From contig NZ_JBDIVF010000003.1 of the NCBI RefSeq assembly GCF_039631355.1, forward strand, positions 1 to 64,000: DNA of 64,000 nucleotides, given 5' to 3'. Position 1 is the stretch's first letter. Each line of letters opens with the position of its first letter. This DNA is from Uliginosibacterium paludis. Lineage in GTDB: Bacteria > Pseudomonadota > Gammaproteobacteria > Burkholderiales > Rhodocyclaceae. The notes beneath the pieces are model-generated. The model had not been told where the DNA came from, ran no database searches, and saw only the letters and a program-made list of their open reading frames with translations. Both the position numbers and the translations under genes were made by a program. Below are positions 17,656-25,614 of this stretch, piece by piece.

Positions 17656-19029
17656 ATGTCTTCCCAGCTCAATACCCTGCTTGCCCTGTCCCCGCTCGAT
17701 GGCCGCTACGCCGGCAAACTCGATCCGCTGCGCCCGCATTTCTCGGAGTACGGCCTGATCCGTAACCGCGTGCTGGTCGAAATCGAATGGCTCAAGGCGC
17801 TGGCTGCGAACCCGGCGGTGCCCGAGGTGCCGCAATTCTCGGCCGCCACGCTGGCCGAGCTGGACGCCGTGGCCGCCGGGTTCTCGGAAGCCGATGGCGA
17901 CGCGATCAAGACCATCGAAGCCCGCACCAACCACGACGTGAAGGCCATGGAGTACTGGCTGCGTGATCGCTTCGCTGCCAACGCCGAAGTCAGCAAGGCC
18001 GCCGAATTCATCCACTTCGCCTGTACCTCGGAAGACATCAACAACACCTCGCACGCGCTGATGCTCAAGGATTCGCGCGACGCAGCCTACCTGCCGGTGT
18101 TCGACAAGGTCGTCGCGCGTTTCGTCGAGCTGGCCCACCTGCTGGCTGATCTGCCGATGCTCTCGCGCACCCACGGCCAGCCCGCCAGCCCGACCACGCT
18201 GGGCAAGGAGATGGCCAACATTGCCTATCGCCTCAAGCGTGCTCGCAAGGCCATCGCTGGTGTTGAAATGACCGCCAAGTTCAATGGTGCTGTCGGCAAC
18301 TACAACGCCCACCTCTCGGCCTACCCGGATATCGACTGGGCCGCGCACAACCAGGCTTTCATCGAGTCGCTGGGCCTGGTGTTCAACCCCTACACCATCC
18401 AGATCGAACCGCATGACTCGATGGCCGAGCTGTTCGATGCCATCGCGCGCGCCAACACCATGCTGATCGACGCCTGCCGCGACATCTGGATGTACATCTC
18501 GCTGGGCTTCTTCAAGCAGAAGCTGAAGGAAGGCGAAGTCGGCTCCTCGACCATGCCGCACAAGGTCAATCCGATCGATTTCGAAAACGCCGAGGGCAAC
18601 TTCGGTGTGTCCAACGCCGTGCTGCGTCACTTCTCCGAGAAGCTGCCGATCTCGCGCATGCAGCGCGACCTGACCGACTCCACCGTGCTGCGCAACATGG
18701 GCGTGGCGGTCGGCCACAGCCTGCTGGGTCTGGAATCCTGCCTGCGCGGCCTGAACAAGCTGGAAGCCAACCCGGCCGCACTCGCCGCAGACATCGACAA
18801 TGCCTGGGAAGTGCTGGCCGAGCCGATCCAGACCGTGATGCGTCGTTATGGCTTCGACAATCCGTATGACCAGCTCAAGAAGATGACCCGCGGCGCCGGC
18901 ATCAGCAAGGAAGCCCTGCAGGAATTCGTTGCCACGCTGGACATCCCGGCGGCCGACAAGGAGCGGCTCCTGGCGATGACGCCGGCGAGCTACATCGGCG
19001 CAGCAGCAGAGCTTGCCAAGAAGATCTGA
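17656..19029 (+). CDS. purB: Adenylosuccinate lyase
   Basis: A 457-residue fumarase/aspartase-superfamily lyase of the long E. coli-type PurB class. It cleaves SAICAR to AICAR and adenylosuccinate to AMP, releasing fumarate both times, in cytosolic purine synthesis. Conserved regions: TSEDINNTSHALML (about residues 116-129), THGQPASPTTLGKEMAN with the general-acid His (about 174-190), and the signature loop GSSTMPHKVNPIDFENAEGN with the catalytic Ser (about 296-315). It is monocistronic or followed loosely by murI, 126 bases downstream. Confidence 0.97.
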   Translation: MSSQLNTLLALSPLDGRYAGKLDPLRPHFSEYGLIRNRVLVEIEWLKALAANPAVPEVPQFSAATLAELDAVAAGFSEADGDAIKTIEARTNHDVKAMEYWLRDRFAANAEVSKAAEFIHFACTSEDINNTSHALMLKDSRDAAYLPVFDKVVARFVELAHLLADLPMLSRTHGQPASPTTLGKEMANIAYRLKRARKAIAGVEMTAKFNGAVGNYNAHLSAYPDIDWAAHNQAFIESLGLVFNPYTIQIEPHDSMAELFDAIARANTMLIDACRDIWMYISLGFFKQKLKEGEVGSSTMPHKVNPIDFENAEGNFGVSNAVLRHFSEKLPISRMQRDLTDSTVLRNMGVAVGHSLLGLESCLRGLNKLEANPAALAADIDNAWEVLAEPIQTVMRRYGFDNPYDQLKKMTRGAGISKEALQEFVATLDIPAADKERLLAMTPASYIGAAAELAKKI

Positions 19030-19155
19030 GAAGCCGCGATAAATGGTTCTGGCTGCGTTGCAAGCCCTTGCCGTACTCATTTGTACTGTCTGCGGCCTTG
19101 CGCCTTGCCAGAACCGCTGCGCTCCATTTCTTGCGACTTCTTCCCGGAGGGGCGA

Positions 19156-19965
19156 GTGAGCGATCCGCGTCCCATCGGTGTCTTCGATTCCGGGCTGGGT
19201 GGCCTGTCCGTCCTGCGCGAGATCCGGGCGCTGCTGCCGAGCGAGGGGCTGCTCTACTGCGCGGATTCCGGTCATGCGCCCTACGGCGAGAAGCCGCAGG
19301 CGCTGATTGCCGAGCGTTCCCTTGAAATATCAGCGTTCCTGCTTGAGCAGGGTGCCAAGGCGCTGGTGATTGCCTGCAACACGGCCACGGCCGCGGCCGC
19401 CGGAGCCATTCGCCAGCGCTGGCCGGATGTGCCGGTCATTGGCATGGAGCCCGCGGTCAAACCGGCTACGCATGCAACCCGCAAAGGCGTGGTGGGGGTG
19501 CTGGCAACGACCGGTACGCTGGAGAGCGCACGCTTTGCCGGCTTGCTGGATCAGTTCGGGCACGGCGTGACGGTGCTGACGCGGCCGGGGGTCGGCCTGG
19601 TCGAGGCGGTGGAGCGGGGCGAGCTCGCGAGCCCGGCAACGCTCGCCCTGTTGCGCACCCATCTTGAGCCCATGCTGGCGGGCGGTGCCGACGTGATTGT
19701 GCTGGGCTGTACCCACTATGTCTTTCTGCGCGAGCAGATCGAAGCCATCGTCGGGCCTGGCGTGCGGGTCATCGATACCGGTGCGGCCGTTGCTCGGCAA
19801 GTCCAGCGAAAACTCGCGGAATCGGAGATGCTGGCTGCTGAAAGGCTTGGCGATCTCCAGTGCTGGTGCAGCGGAAATCCTCGCAGCGTGGCCCCCGCGC
19901 TTGAGAAACTCTGGGGTTTCTCTCCGCTGGCGCTTTTGCCGCCGTCAACCTGCCTGGCCTGCTGA
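19156..19965 (+). CDS. murI: Glutamate racemase
   Basis: A 269-residue cofactor-independent racemase making D-glutamate for peptidoglycan. Motifs: PIGVFDSGLGGLSVL at the N-terminus with the catalytic-region Asp-Ser, VIACNTATA with the first catalytic Cys (about residue 73), and LGCTHYVFL with the second (about 183). A GTG start at 19156 was chosen because CGGAGGGG (about 19145-19152) is an excellent Shine-Dalgarno, and the residues upstream of it in the open frame lack family similarity. The C-terminus ends LPPSTCLAC. Low-level constitutive expression would be expected. Confidence 0.94.
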   Translation: MSDPRPIGVFDSGLGGLSVLREIRALLPSEGLLYCADSGHAPYGEKPQALIAERSLEISAFLLEQGAKALVIACNTATAAAAGAIRQRWPDVPVIGMEPAVKPATHATRKGVVGVLATTGTLESARFAGLLDQFGHGVTVLTRPGVGLVEAVERGELASPATLALLRTHLEPMLAGGADVIVLGCTHYVFLREQIEAIVGPGVRVIDTGAAVARQVQRKLAESEMLAAERLGDLQCWCSGNPRSVAPALEKLWGFSPLALLPPSTCLAC

Positions 19966-19976
19966 TTGATACCGGG

Positions 19977-19995
19977 CCCGGGTTCGAAACCCGGG
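19977..19995 (+). terminator. Hairpin after murI, possible weak terminator
   Basis: CCCGGGTT and AACCCGGG (19977-19984, 19988-19995) form an 8-bp stem with a 3-base loop, 12 bases past the murI stop. The following bases are not a clear T-run, so terminator function is uncertain. Confidence 0.35.
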
Positions 19996-20125
19996 TGTTG
20001 CCGTCCGGATACAGAACAGACAGACGGCAACTGAATTGTCATGTCAATGCCGGGGAAACGTAATATCTCGTCACAGTTTCATTAGAATCTGCCGCTTCTG
20101 ATAATTCGAGTCCATTCTGCTGCTT

Positions 20126-20872
20126 ATGCCTCTTGCCATAGATACCTGCGCAGCGATGCACATCGGTGATCGATCCGATCAGCAGGATCGGGTCGCCATT
20201 TTCCCGCATCCGGAGCGCAAGGATTGCCTCATCGCGGTGCTGGCCGACGGCATGGGCGGGCATACCGGCGGCGCGATTGCGGCGCAGCAGGTCTTGCTCA
20301 AGGCCAAGCAGAATTTCGCCGCCTTCCAGCCTGCCAGCGAACCGACGCGCGAGTTCCTGCGCAGCGTGATTGACGAAGCGCATGTGGTCATCAAGCTCAC
20401 CCGCTTCACTTCCGAAGCGGACCCGCACAGCACCGCAGTCGTGCTGGTTATCCGGCCTGGCGTGGCGGAGTGGGCGCATTGCGGTGATTCGCGTCTCTAT
20501 CATTTCCGTCGCGGCAAACTGGTCTCGCATACGCCGGATCACTCCCTGGTGGGCGAACTGATCCGGACCAACCGCATCACCGAGGAGATGGCGCAGCACC
20601 ATCCCCAGCGCAACCTCCTGCTGTCCTGTCTCGGCGCCGAGAAGGAGCCGCGGATCGATTACGACAGCGCGCCGGTGCTGGAGCCGGGGGACTGCTTCCT
20701 GCTCTGCTCGGACGGGCTCTGGGGGCTGGTGTCGGACGAGGAACTCGGCCGCACGCTGCACGAGCTCGATGCGCGCTCTGCCGCGCGCGTGCTGATCAAC
20801 GCGGCCCGCGAGCGCGGCGAAGGGGTCGGTGACAACATCTCGATGGCCATCATCAAGATCAATCCGGTCTGA
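20126..20872 (+). CDS. PP2C-family Ser/Thr protein phosphatase
   Basis: A 248-residue stand-alone PPM/PP2C phosphatase, about the size of bacterial Stp/PrpC enzymes. Metal-binding acidic positions are visible in SDQQDRVAIF (about residues 17-26), VLADGMGGHTGG (about 38-49), CSDGLWGLV (about 194-202) and VGDNISMAI (about 235-243). It would remove phosphate from Ser/Thr of target proteins in a Mn/Mg-dependent manner. No eukaryotic-like kinase gene lies beside it here, so its partner is elsewhere or unknown. It is convergent with corA. Confidence 0.9.
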   Translation: MPLAIDTCAAMHIGDRSDQQDRVAIFPHPERKDCLIAVLADGMGGHTGGAIAAQQVLLKAKQNFAAFQPASEPTREFLRSVIDEAHVVIKLTRFTSEADPHSTAVVLVIRPGVAEWAHCGDSRLYHFRRGKLVSHTPDHSLVGELIRTNRITEEMAQHHPQRNLLLSCLGAEKEPRIDYDSAPVLEPGDCFLLCSDGLWGLVSDEELGRTLHELDARSAARVLINAARERGEGVGDNISMAIIKINPV

Positions 20873-20890
20873 GCCTGCCGGCAAGGCTTC

Positions 20891-20912
20891 GGCGGCGCGA
20901 ATCCGCGCCGCC
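20891..20912. terminator. GC-rich hairpin between PP2C and corA genes
   Basis: GGCGGCGCG (20891-20899) and CGCGCCGCC (20904-20912) form a perfect 9-bp stem with a 4-base loop in the 47-base gap between two convergent genes. No T-run follows on either strand, so it is a plausible but unproven bidirectional terminator. Confidence 0.45.
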
Positions 20913-20919
20913 ATCGGGC

Positions 20920-22029
20920 TCAGCTGTTCATCCTGACCCACCAGCGTCGCCAGAACAGCGCAAGGATCAGCGCAAGGCCCGCAACGCCGATTGCGATGGA
21001 GGCATACAGCCAGCCGCCGGGATCTTCAAGCAGCGGCATGCGGTGGAAGTTCATGCCGAAAAAACCTGTGATGACGGTGGCCGGCGCGAAGATCGTGGTG
21101 ACCACGGTCAGCATCCTGACTTCCGCATTGAGCCGGTTGCTGATCGATGACAGATGCAGATCCATCAGCCCGCTGATGAGCTCGCGCAGCGAATCGAGCT
21201 GCTCGATCACATGGACCGTGTGGTCGTACACATCGCGGAAGTACAGCTCGCTTTCCTTTCTCTCCAGTGCGCCGGGCGTGCGCAGCAGGCTGTTGATCAC
21301 TTCGCGCAGGGGCCAGACGGCCCGCCGGATTTCGAGGGTTTCGCGCTTGAAGTGATTGATCTCCTCGATCGAGTGCTGGCGCGTACCGGTTACGAGACTG
21401 TCTTCGAGGTCTTCCACTTCGGTGGCCAGTGACTCCACGACCACGAAGTACTTGTCGACCACCGCGTCGATGAGCGCATGCATCAGCACTTCCGGGCCGC
21501 CACTGCGCAGGATGCTGTTGTTCTTGCGCAGCCGGTTGCGGATGGGGTCGAACAGTCCCGAGGATCGCTCCTGAAAGCTCAGGATGAAGTCCTTGCCGAC
21601 GACCAGGCTGATCTGCTCCGAGTCGGCGTCATGCCGTTCGCTCTCGTAGCGGAAATTGCGCAGCACGATGAAGCTGTAATCCTCGTAGTCATCGAGCTTG
21701 GCGCGCTGCCGGGTGTTCGCGATGTCTTCGAGCACCAGCGGGTGCACCTTGAAGCGGCGCCCGATCTCTTCCATGACGACGGGGTCGTGCACGCCATGGA
21801 CGTTGAGCCAGATCCACTGATGGCGGCGGTGATACTGACGGGAGGCTTCCAGCGTGTCGAAGCTCAGCTCTTCAAGATTGCCGGCGTCGTAATCGAAAAG
21901 CGAGAAATGCGTGCGATCGACCTTGACGTCACCCACGTGCACGATGCTGCCCGGCGCCTGACCGACCTTCGGCGCATAGCTGCGTTTGCGGGGGTTCTTC
22001 CGGGGTTTCCGGTCTGTGGTTTTGTGCAT
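20920..22029 (-). CDS. corA: CorA-family magnesium/cobalt transporter
   Basis: A 369-residue pentameric-channel subunit. A large N-terminal cytoplasmic domain precedes two C-terminal transmembrane helices. The selectivity signature is ITGFFGMNFHRMP (GMN near residue 320), at the end of the first helix. A basic N-terminus (RKPRKNPRKRSYAPK) precedes the domain. It would let Mg2+ (or Co2+/Ni2+) enter the cell. It could equally be a CorA paralogue acting in efflux, which sequence cannot settle. Start ATG 22029 fits the family length. Confidence 0.92.
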   Translation of the reverse strand: MHKTTDRKPRKNPRKRSYAPKVGQAPGSIVHVGDVKVDRTHFSLFDYDAGNLEELSFDTLEASRQYHRRHQWIWLNVHGVHDPVVMEEIGRRFKVHPLVLEDIANTRQRAKLDDYEDYSFIVLRNFRYESERHDADSEQISLVVGKDFILSFQERSSGLFDPIRNRLRKNNSILRSGGPEVLMHALIDAVVDKYFVVVESLATEVEDLEDSLVTGTRQHSIEEINHFKRETLEIRRAVWPLREVINSLLRTPGALERKESELYFRDVYDHTVHVIEQLDSLRELISGLMDLHLSSISNRLNAEVRMLTVVTTIFAPATVITGFFGMNFHRMPLLEDPGGWLYASIAIGVAGLALILALFWRRWWVRMNS

Positions 22030-22135
22030 GGCATCATCCGGTTTTGTCCGGACACAGTATGATGCAATCCATCAAGCCCTGATGTAACAAGGGATATTTT
22101 GCAGTTTTTGTCCACTGGAGAGAGGCACTGTCACG

Positions 22136-22263
22136 GCTCGGACAGGAATCCCGTCGAGCACGCCGGCATATCCCGGCTGTGTGTGGATTCCTCGGAACAC
22201 CGGTCTGTACCGGGTTCCGGAGAGCACGGCGGTTGCCGGTGCGGTTCTGCAGCGAAGAGCCGC
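22136..22263 (+). promoter_or_regulatory. Candidate structured RNA leader of pntAB
   Basis: Five stem-loops follow one another on the plus strand. First: GCTC-g-GAC with GTCGAGC (22136-22159). Second: GCCGG with CCGGC (22162-22177). Third: CGGAAC-a-CCGGT with ACCGGGTTCCG (22193-22219), 11 bp with one bulge. Fourth: GCACGGC with GCC-g-GTGC (22224-22242). Fifth: GCGGTTCT with AGAGCCGC (22241-22263), which shares two bases with the fourth and so could compete with it. This is followed by a strong Shine-Dalgarno and a small ORF. It does not match a riboswitch class I can recognise. GC-rich DNA folds readily, so this is a candidate only. Confidence 0.4.
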
Positions 22264-22295
22264 GTGCCGGACGCCGGTTTCGAGGAGGCGGAGGC

Positions 22296-22391
22296 ATGAC
22301 TCTTGCGGTAGAGCCGACCGCAGGAGAAAGGATTGTCGTGCGCGGGGCATCCGACCCGGCGCATGCGTTTCATTTTTCTATCTGGACGTAA
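22296..22391 (+). CDS. Candidate 31-residue leader ORF upstream of pntA
   Basis: An ORF of 31 codons (MTLAVEPTAGERIVVRG... ending FSIWT) starts at an ATG preceded by GGAGG (22284-22288) with 7-base spacing, a better Shine-Dalgarno than that of many full genes in the window. Its TAA ends 14 bases before the pntA ATG, so ribosomes finishing it could re-initiate on pntA. It has no signal peptide, membrane helix or recognised domain. It may be a regulatory leader peptide, a small protein, or chance. Confidence 0.4.
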   Translation: MTLAVEPTAGERIVVRGASDPAHAFHFSIWT

Positions 22392-22405
22392 ACGGAGAAC
22401 AGCGG

Positions 22406-23992
22406 ATGTCACTGCTCATAGGGGTGCCTCGGGAAGTCTTTGCAGGGGAGAAACGTGTCGCGACCGTTCCCGAGGTCGTGGAAAAGCTCATCAAGCTCGG
22501 TTTCCGGGTGGTGGTGGAGTCCGGTGCCGGCGAAACTGCCAGCCTGAGCGACGAGAGCTATCGCGCGGCGGGAGCCTCGATTGCCGCCAGTGCGGCCGAG
22601 CTCTGGTCGGGTGCGGATATCGTCTTCAAGGTGCGTGCACCGGCAGAGGATGAAGTGGCGCAGATGCGCGAGGGCATGACACTCGTGTCCTTCATCTGGC
22701 CGGCGCAAAATCCCGAACTGATGCAGAAGCTCGCCGCGAAGAAGGTCACCGTGCTGGCCATCGACGCGCTGCCGCGCCAGCTTTCCCGCGCGCAGAAGAT
22801 GGATGCACTGACCTCGCAGGCTGGCGTGGCCGGCTATCGGGCTGTGGTCGAGGCGGCCAATGCGTTCGGTCGCTTCTTCAACGGTCAGATTACCGCTGCC
22901 GGCAAGGTGCCGCCTGCCCGGGTTTTCATCGCAGGAGCCGGCGTGGCAGGCCTTGCCGCGATCGGCACCGCTGCCGGTCTGGGCGCCGTGGTGCGCGCAA
23001 ACGATACTCGTGCGGAAGTGGCTGATCAGGTCAAGTCGCTCGGTGGCGAATTCGTCAAGGTGGATTACGAGGAAGACGGCTCAGGCGGTGGCGGCTATGC
23101 CAAAGTCATGAGCGAGGGATTCCAGCAAGCTCAGCGCGAGATGTATGCGCGCGAGGCGAAGGATGCCGACATCATCATCACGACGGCGCTGATTCCCGGC
23201 AAGCCGGCGCCGAAGCTGATTACCGCCGAGATGGTTCAGTCGATGAAGCCGGGTTCGGTGATCGTCGATATGGCGGCCGAGCAGGGGGGCAACTGCGAAC
23301 TCACGGTGCCGGGCGAGGCCGTGGTGCGCCACGGTGTGACCATCGTGGGCTACACCGACCTCGTCAGCCGGCTGTCACGCCAGTCTTCCACGCTCTATGC
23401 CACCAATTTGTTCCGCCTGACCGAAGAACTCTGCAAGACCAAGGATGGCCAGATCAACGTCAATTTCGACGACGACGCCATTCGCGGCCTGACGGTCATC
23501 AAGGACGGCGAAGTCACCTGGCCGGCCCCTGCTCCGAAGCTGCCGGCTGCTGCCCCCAAGCCCGCTGCGGCACCGGTGGCGGCCAAGAAGCCCGCACACG
23601 GACATGGCGAACCGAGCGGGCCGATGGCGGCAAAGAACATGGCGATCATCTTCGCCGTGGCGGCCGTGCTCTTCTGGCTGATCGGTGCCAATGCGCCGGC
23701 CGCCTTCCTCGGCCACTTCACGGTGTTCGTGCTGGCCTGTTTCGTGGGCTACATGGTGGTCTGGAATGTGAAGCCCGCCCTGCATACGCCGCTGATGAGC
23801 GTGACCAATGCCGTGTCGTCCATCATCGCCATCGGGGCGCTGGTGCAGATCGCGCCGCCGCTCTCGGAAAGCATTTCACGGCCGGATGAAGTCATCCGCT
23901 GGCTCGCGGTGGGTTCCATCGTGCTGGCCACCATCAACATGTTCGGTGGTTTCGCCGTGACCCAGCGCATGCTGGAAATGTTCCGCAAGTAA
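22406..23992 (+). CDS. pntA: NAD(P) transhydrogenase subunit alpha
   Basis: A 528-residue alpha subunit of the proton-translocating transhydrogenase, full E. coli-like form. The NAD(H)-binding domain I occupies about residues 1-375 (start SLLIGVPREVFAGEKRVATV; Rossmann GAGVAGLAAIGTAAGLGA; domain-I loop YTDLVSRLSRQSSTLYATNL). A Pro/Ala-rich linker (about 376-410) with PKPAAAPVAAKKP leads to C-terminal membrane helices. It transfers hydride from NADH to NADP using the proton gradient, feeding NADPH supply. ATG 22406 fits the conserved N-terminus and has CGGAG upstream. pntB follows after 15 bases. Confidence 0.96.
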   Translation: MSLLIGVPREVFAGEKRVATVPEVVEKLIKLGFRVVVESGAGETASLSDESYRAAGASIAASAAELWSGADIVFKVRAPAEDEVAQMREGMTLVSFIWPAQNPELMQKLAAKKVTVLAIDALPRQLSRAQKMDALTSQAGVAGYRAVVEAANAFGRFFNGQITAAGKVPPARVFIAGAGVAGLAAIGTAAGLGAVVRANDTRAEVADQVKSLGGEFVKVDYEEDGSGGGGYAKVMSEGFQQAQREMYAREAKDADIIITTALIPGKPAPKLITAEMVQSMKPGSVIVDMAAEQGGNCELTVPGEAVVRHGVTIVGYTDLVSRLSRQSSTLYATNLFRLTEELCKTKDGQINVNFDDDAIRGLTVIKDGEVTWPAPAPKLPAAAPKPAAAPVAAKKPAHGHGEPSGPMAAKNMAIIFAVAAVLFWLIGANAPAAFLGHFTVFVLACFVGYMVVWNVKPALHTPLMSVTNAVSSIIAIGALVQIAPPLSESISRPDEVIRWLAVGSIVLATINMFGGFAVTQRMLEMFRK

Positions 23993-24007
23993 GGAGATAA
24001 GAAAAAC

Positions 24008-25420
24008 ATGTCTGCAAGTCTGGCTACGGTCTCCTACCTCGGAGCAACCATCCTCTTCATCCTGTGTCTGGGCGGACTGTCCAATCAGGAAACCGCACGT
24101 CGCGGCAACTTCTACGGCATGCTGGGCATGACGATCGCCGTGCTGGCGACCGTGTTCGGCCCGCGCGTGGCGACCATGGGGCTGCCCTGGATCATCGCCG
24201 CGATGGTCGCAGGTGGCGCGATCGGCTTCTATCTCGCGCGCGTCGTGAAAATGACGCAGATGCCCGAACTGGTCGCCTTCATGCACAGCCTGGTCGGCCT
24301 GGCAGCCTGCCTGGTCGGATTCGCGAGCTATATCGACACCTCCATCGCGTTCACCGGTGCCGAGAAGGCGATCCATGAAATCGAGATCTATGTCGGCATC
24401 CTGATCGGCGCAGTGACCTTTTCCGGTTCCGTCATCGCATTCGGCAAGCTCTCCGGCCGGATCGGCGGCAAGCCGATGCTGCTGCCGGGCCGGCACTTCA
24501 TCAACCTGATCGGCCTGCTTGTCGTGATCTGGTTCGGCTACGCGTTCCTGCAGGCCGAGACGGTATCGGCCGGCATGACGCCGCTGATCGTGATGACGGT
24601 GATCGCACTGCTCTTCGGTATCCACATGGTGATGGCCATCGGCGGTGCCGACATGCCGGTCGTGGTGTCGATGCTCAACAGCTATTCCGGCTGGGCGGCT
24701 GCAGCCACCGGTTTCATGCTCAGCAATGACCTGCTGATCGTGACCGGCGCGCTGGTGGGTTCTTCGGGCGCGATCCTGTCCTACATCATGTGCAACGCGA
24801 TGAATCGCAACTTCATCAGCGTGATTGCCGGGGGGTTCGGTTCGGATGGTGGCGCGCCGAAGGCTGCCAGTGGTCAGATCGAACCAGCGGGCGAAGTCAC
24901 GCCGGTCTCCGCCACCGAGACGGCCGAACTGCTGCGTGACGCCAAGAGCGTGATCATCGTTCCGGGCTACGGCATGGCCGTGGCGCAGGCCCAGCATACG
25001 GTGTTCGAGATCACGTCCTTCCTGCGCGGGAAAGGCGTGAATGTGCGCTTCGCCATCCACCCGGTGGCGGGCCGCATGCCGGGGCACATGAACGTGCTCC
25101 TGGCCGAAGCCAAGGTGCCGTATGACATCGTGATGGAAATGGACGAGATCAACGAAGACTTCCCCGAGACCGATGTGGTCATGGTGATCGGTGCGAATGA
25201 CATCGTGAATCCGGCGGCACAGGAAGATCCCGGCAGCCCGATCGCCGGCATGCCGGTGCTGGAAGTCTGGAAGGCCCGGACCTCCATCGTCATGAAGCGC
25301 TCGATGGCTTCCGGCTACGCCGGCGTCGACAACCCGCTCTTCTACAAGGACAACAACCGGATGCTCTTCGGTGACGCCAAGAAGATGCTGGACGAGGTGC
25401 TGGGCTCGCTTAAGGGCTGA
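24008..25420 (+). CDS. pntB: NAD(P) transhydrogenase subunit beta
   Basis: A 470-residue beta subunit. The N-terminal part (about residues 1-265) contains the remaining transmembrane helices of the proton channel. The C-terminal part is the NADP(H)-binding domain III, with VIIVPGYGMAVAQAQ (about 317-331), FAIHPVAGRMPGHMNVLLAE and VMVIGANDIVNPAAQ. Together with PntA it forms the inner-membrane complex. Start ATG has AAGGAG (about 23992-23997) upstream. It ends the operon, before a terminator at 25443. Confidence 0.97.
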   Translation: MSASLATVSYLGATILFILCLGGLSNQETARRGNFYGMLGMTIAVLATVFGPRVATMGLPWIIAAMVAGGAIGFYLARVVKMTQMPELVAFMHSLVGLAACLVGFASYIDTSIAFTGAEKAIHEIEIYVGILIGAVTFSGSVIAFGKLSGRIGGKPMLLPGRHFINLIGLLVVIWFGYAFLQAETVSAGMTPLIVMTVIALLFGIHMVMAIGGADMPVVVSMLNSYSGWAAAATGFMLSNDLLIVTGALVGSSGAILSYIMCNAMNRNFISVIAGGFGSDGGAPKAASGQIEPAGEVTPVSATETAELLRDAKSVIIVPGYGMAVAQAQHTVFEITSFLRGKGVNVRFAIHPVAGRMPGHMNVLLAEAKVPYDIVMEMDEINEDFPETDVVMVIGANDIVNPAAQEDPGSPIAGMPVLEVWKARTSIVMKRSMASGYAGVDNPLFYKDNNRMLFGDAKKMLDEVLGSLKG

Positions 25421-25442
25421 GTGGCTGCAGGCAAGCTCGCGC

Positions 25443-25472
25443 AAAGCCGGCCTTGAGCCGGCTTTGTGTTTT
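25443..25472 (+). terminator. Rho-independent terminator after pntB
   Basis: AAAGCCGGC (25443-25451) and GCCGGCTTT (25457-25465) form a perfect 9-bp stem with a 5-base loop, followed by GTGTTTT. A second, weaker GC hairpin follows at 25475-25494. Confidence 0.82.
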
Positions 25473-25550
25473 CAGCCCGGCCCTGTCGCCGGGCCGCCAG
25501 AGGCTGTCGCCATTTGCCGGGCCGCGTTTGCGCGCTGGCTGCGCTGAGGC

Positions 25551-25579
25551 TTTGGCGCCGACCGCAGGAGCGGTATAGT
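25551..25579 (+). promoter_or_regulatory. Putative nadE promoter
   Basis: TTTGGC (25551-25556), a 17-base spacer and TATAGT (25574-25579) form a good sigma70-type promoter 35 bases before the nadE ATG. It lies just after the pntB terminator, so nadE has its own transcription unit. Confidence 0.6.
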
Positions 25580-25614
25580 TCCGGGCTGTTGAAACCCGCT
25601 TGTCCTGCCTGAAC

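Larger units (their letters stand above)
22030..22405. other. corA / pntA divergent intergenic region with structured leader
   Basis: This 376-base gap contains the 5' region of corA on the left (about 22030-22100, AT-richer, with promoter-like bases but no clear hexamers), then the hairpin-rich stretch 22136-22263 and a small ORF at 22296-22391, both described separately. The pntA Shine-Dalgarno (CGGAG) is at about 22393-22397. Confidence 0.6.

Noticed and set aside
19081..19155. Upstream ATG for murI
   Set aside because: The added residues lack family similarity, while the GTG at 19156 has an excellent Shine-Dalgarno and the conserved N-terminus.
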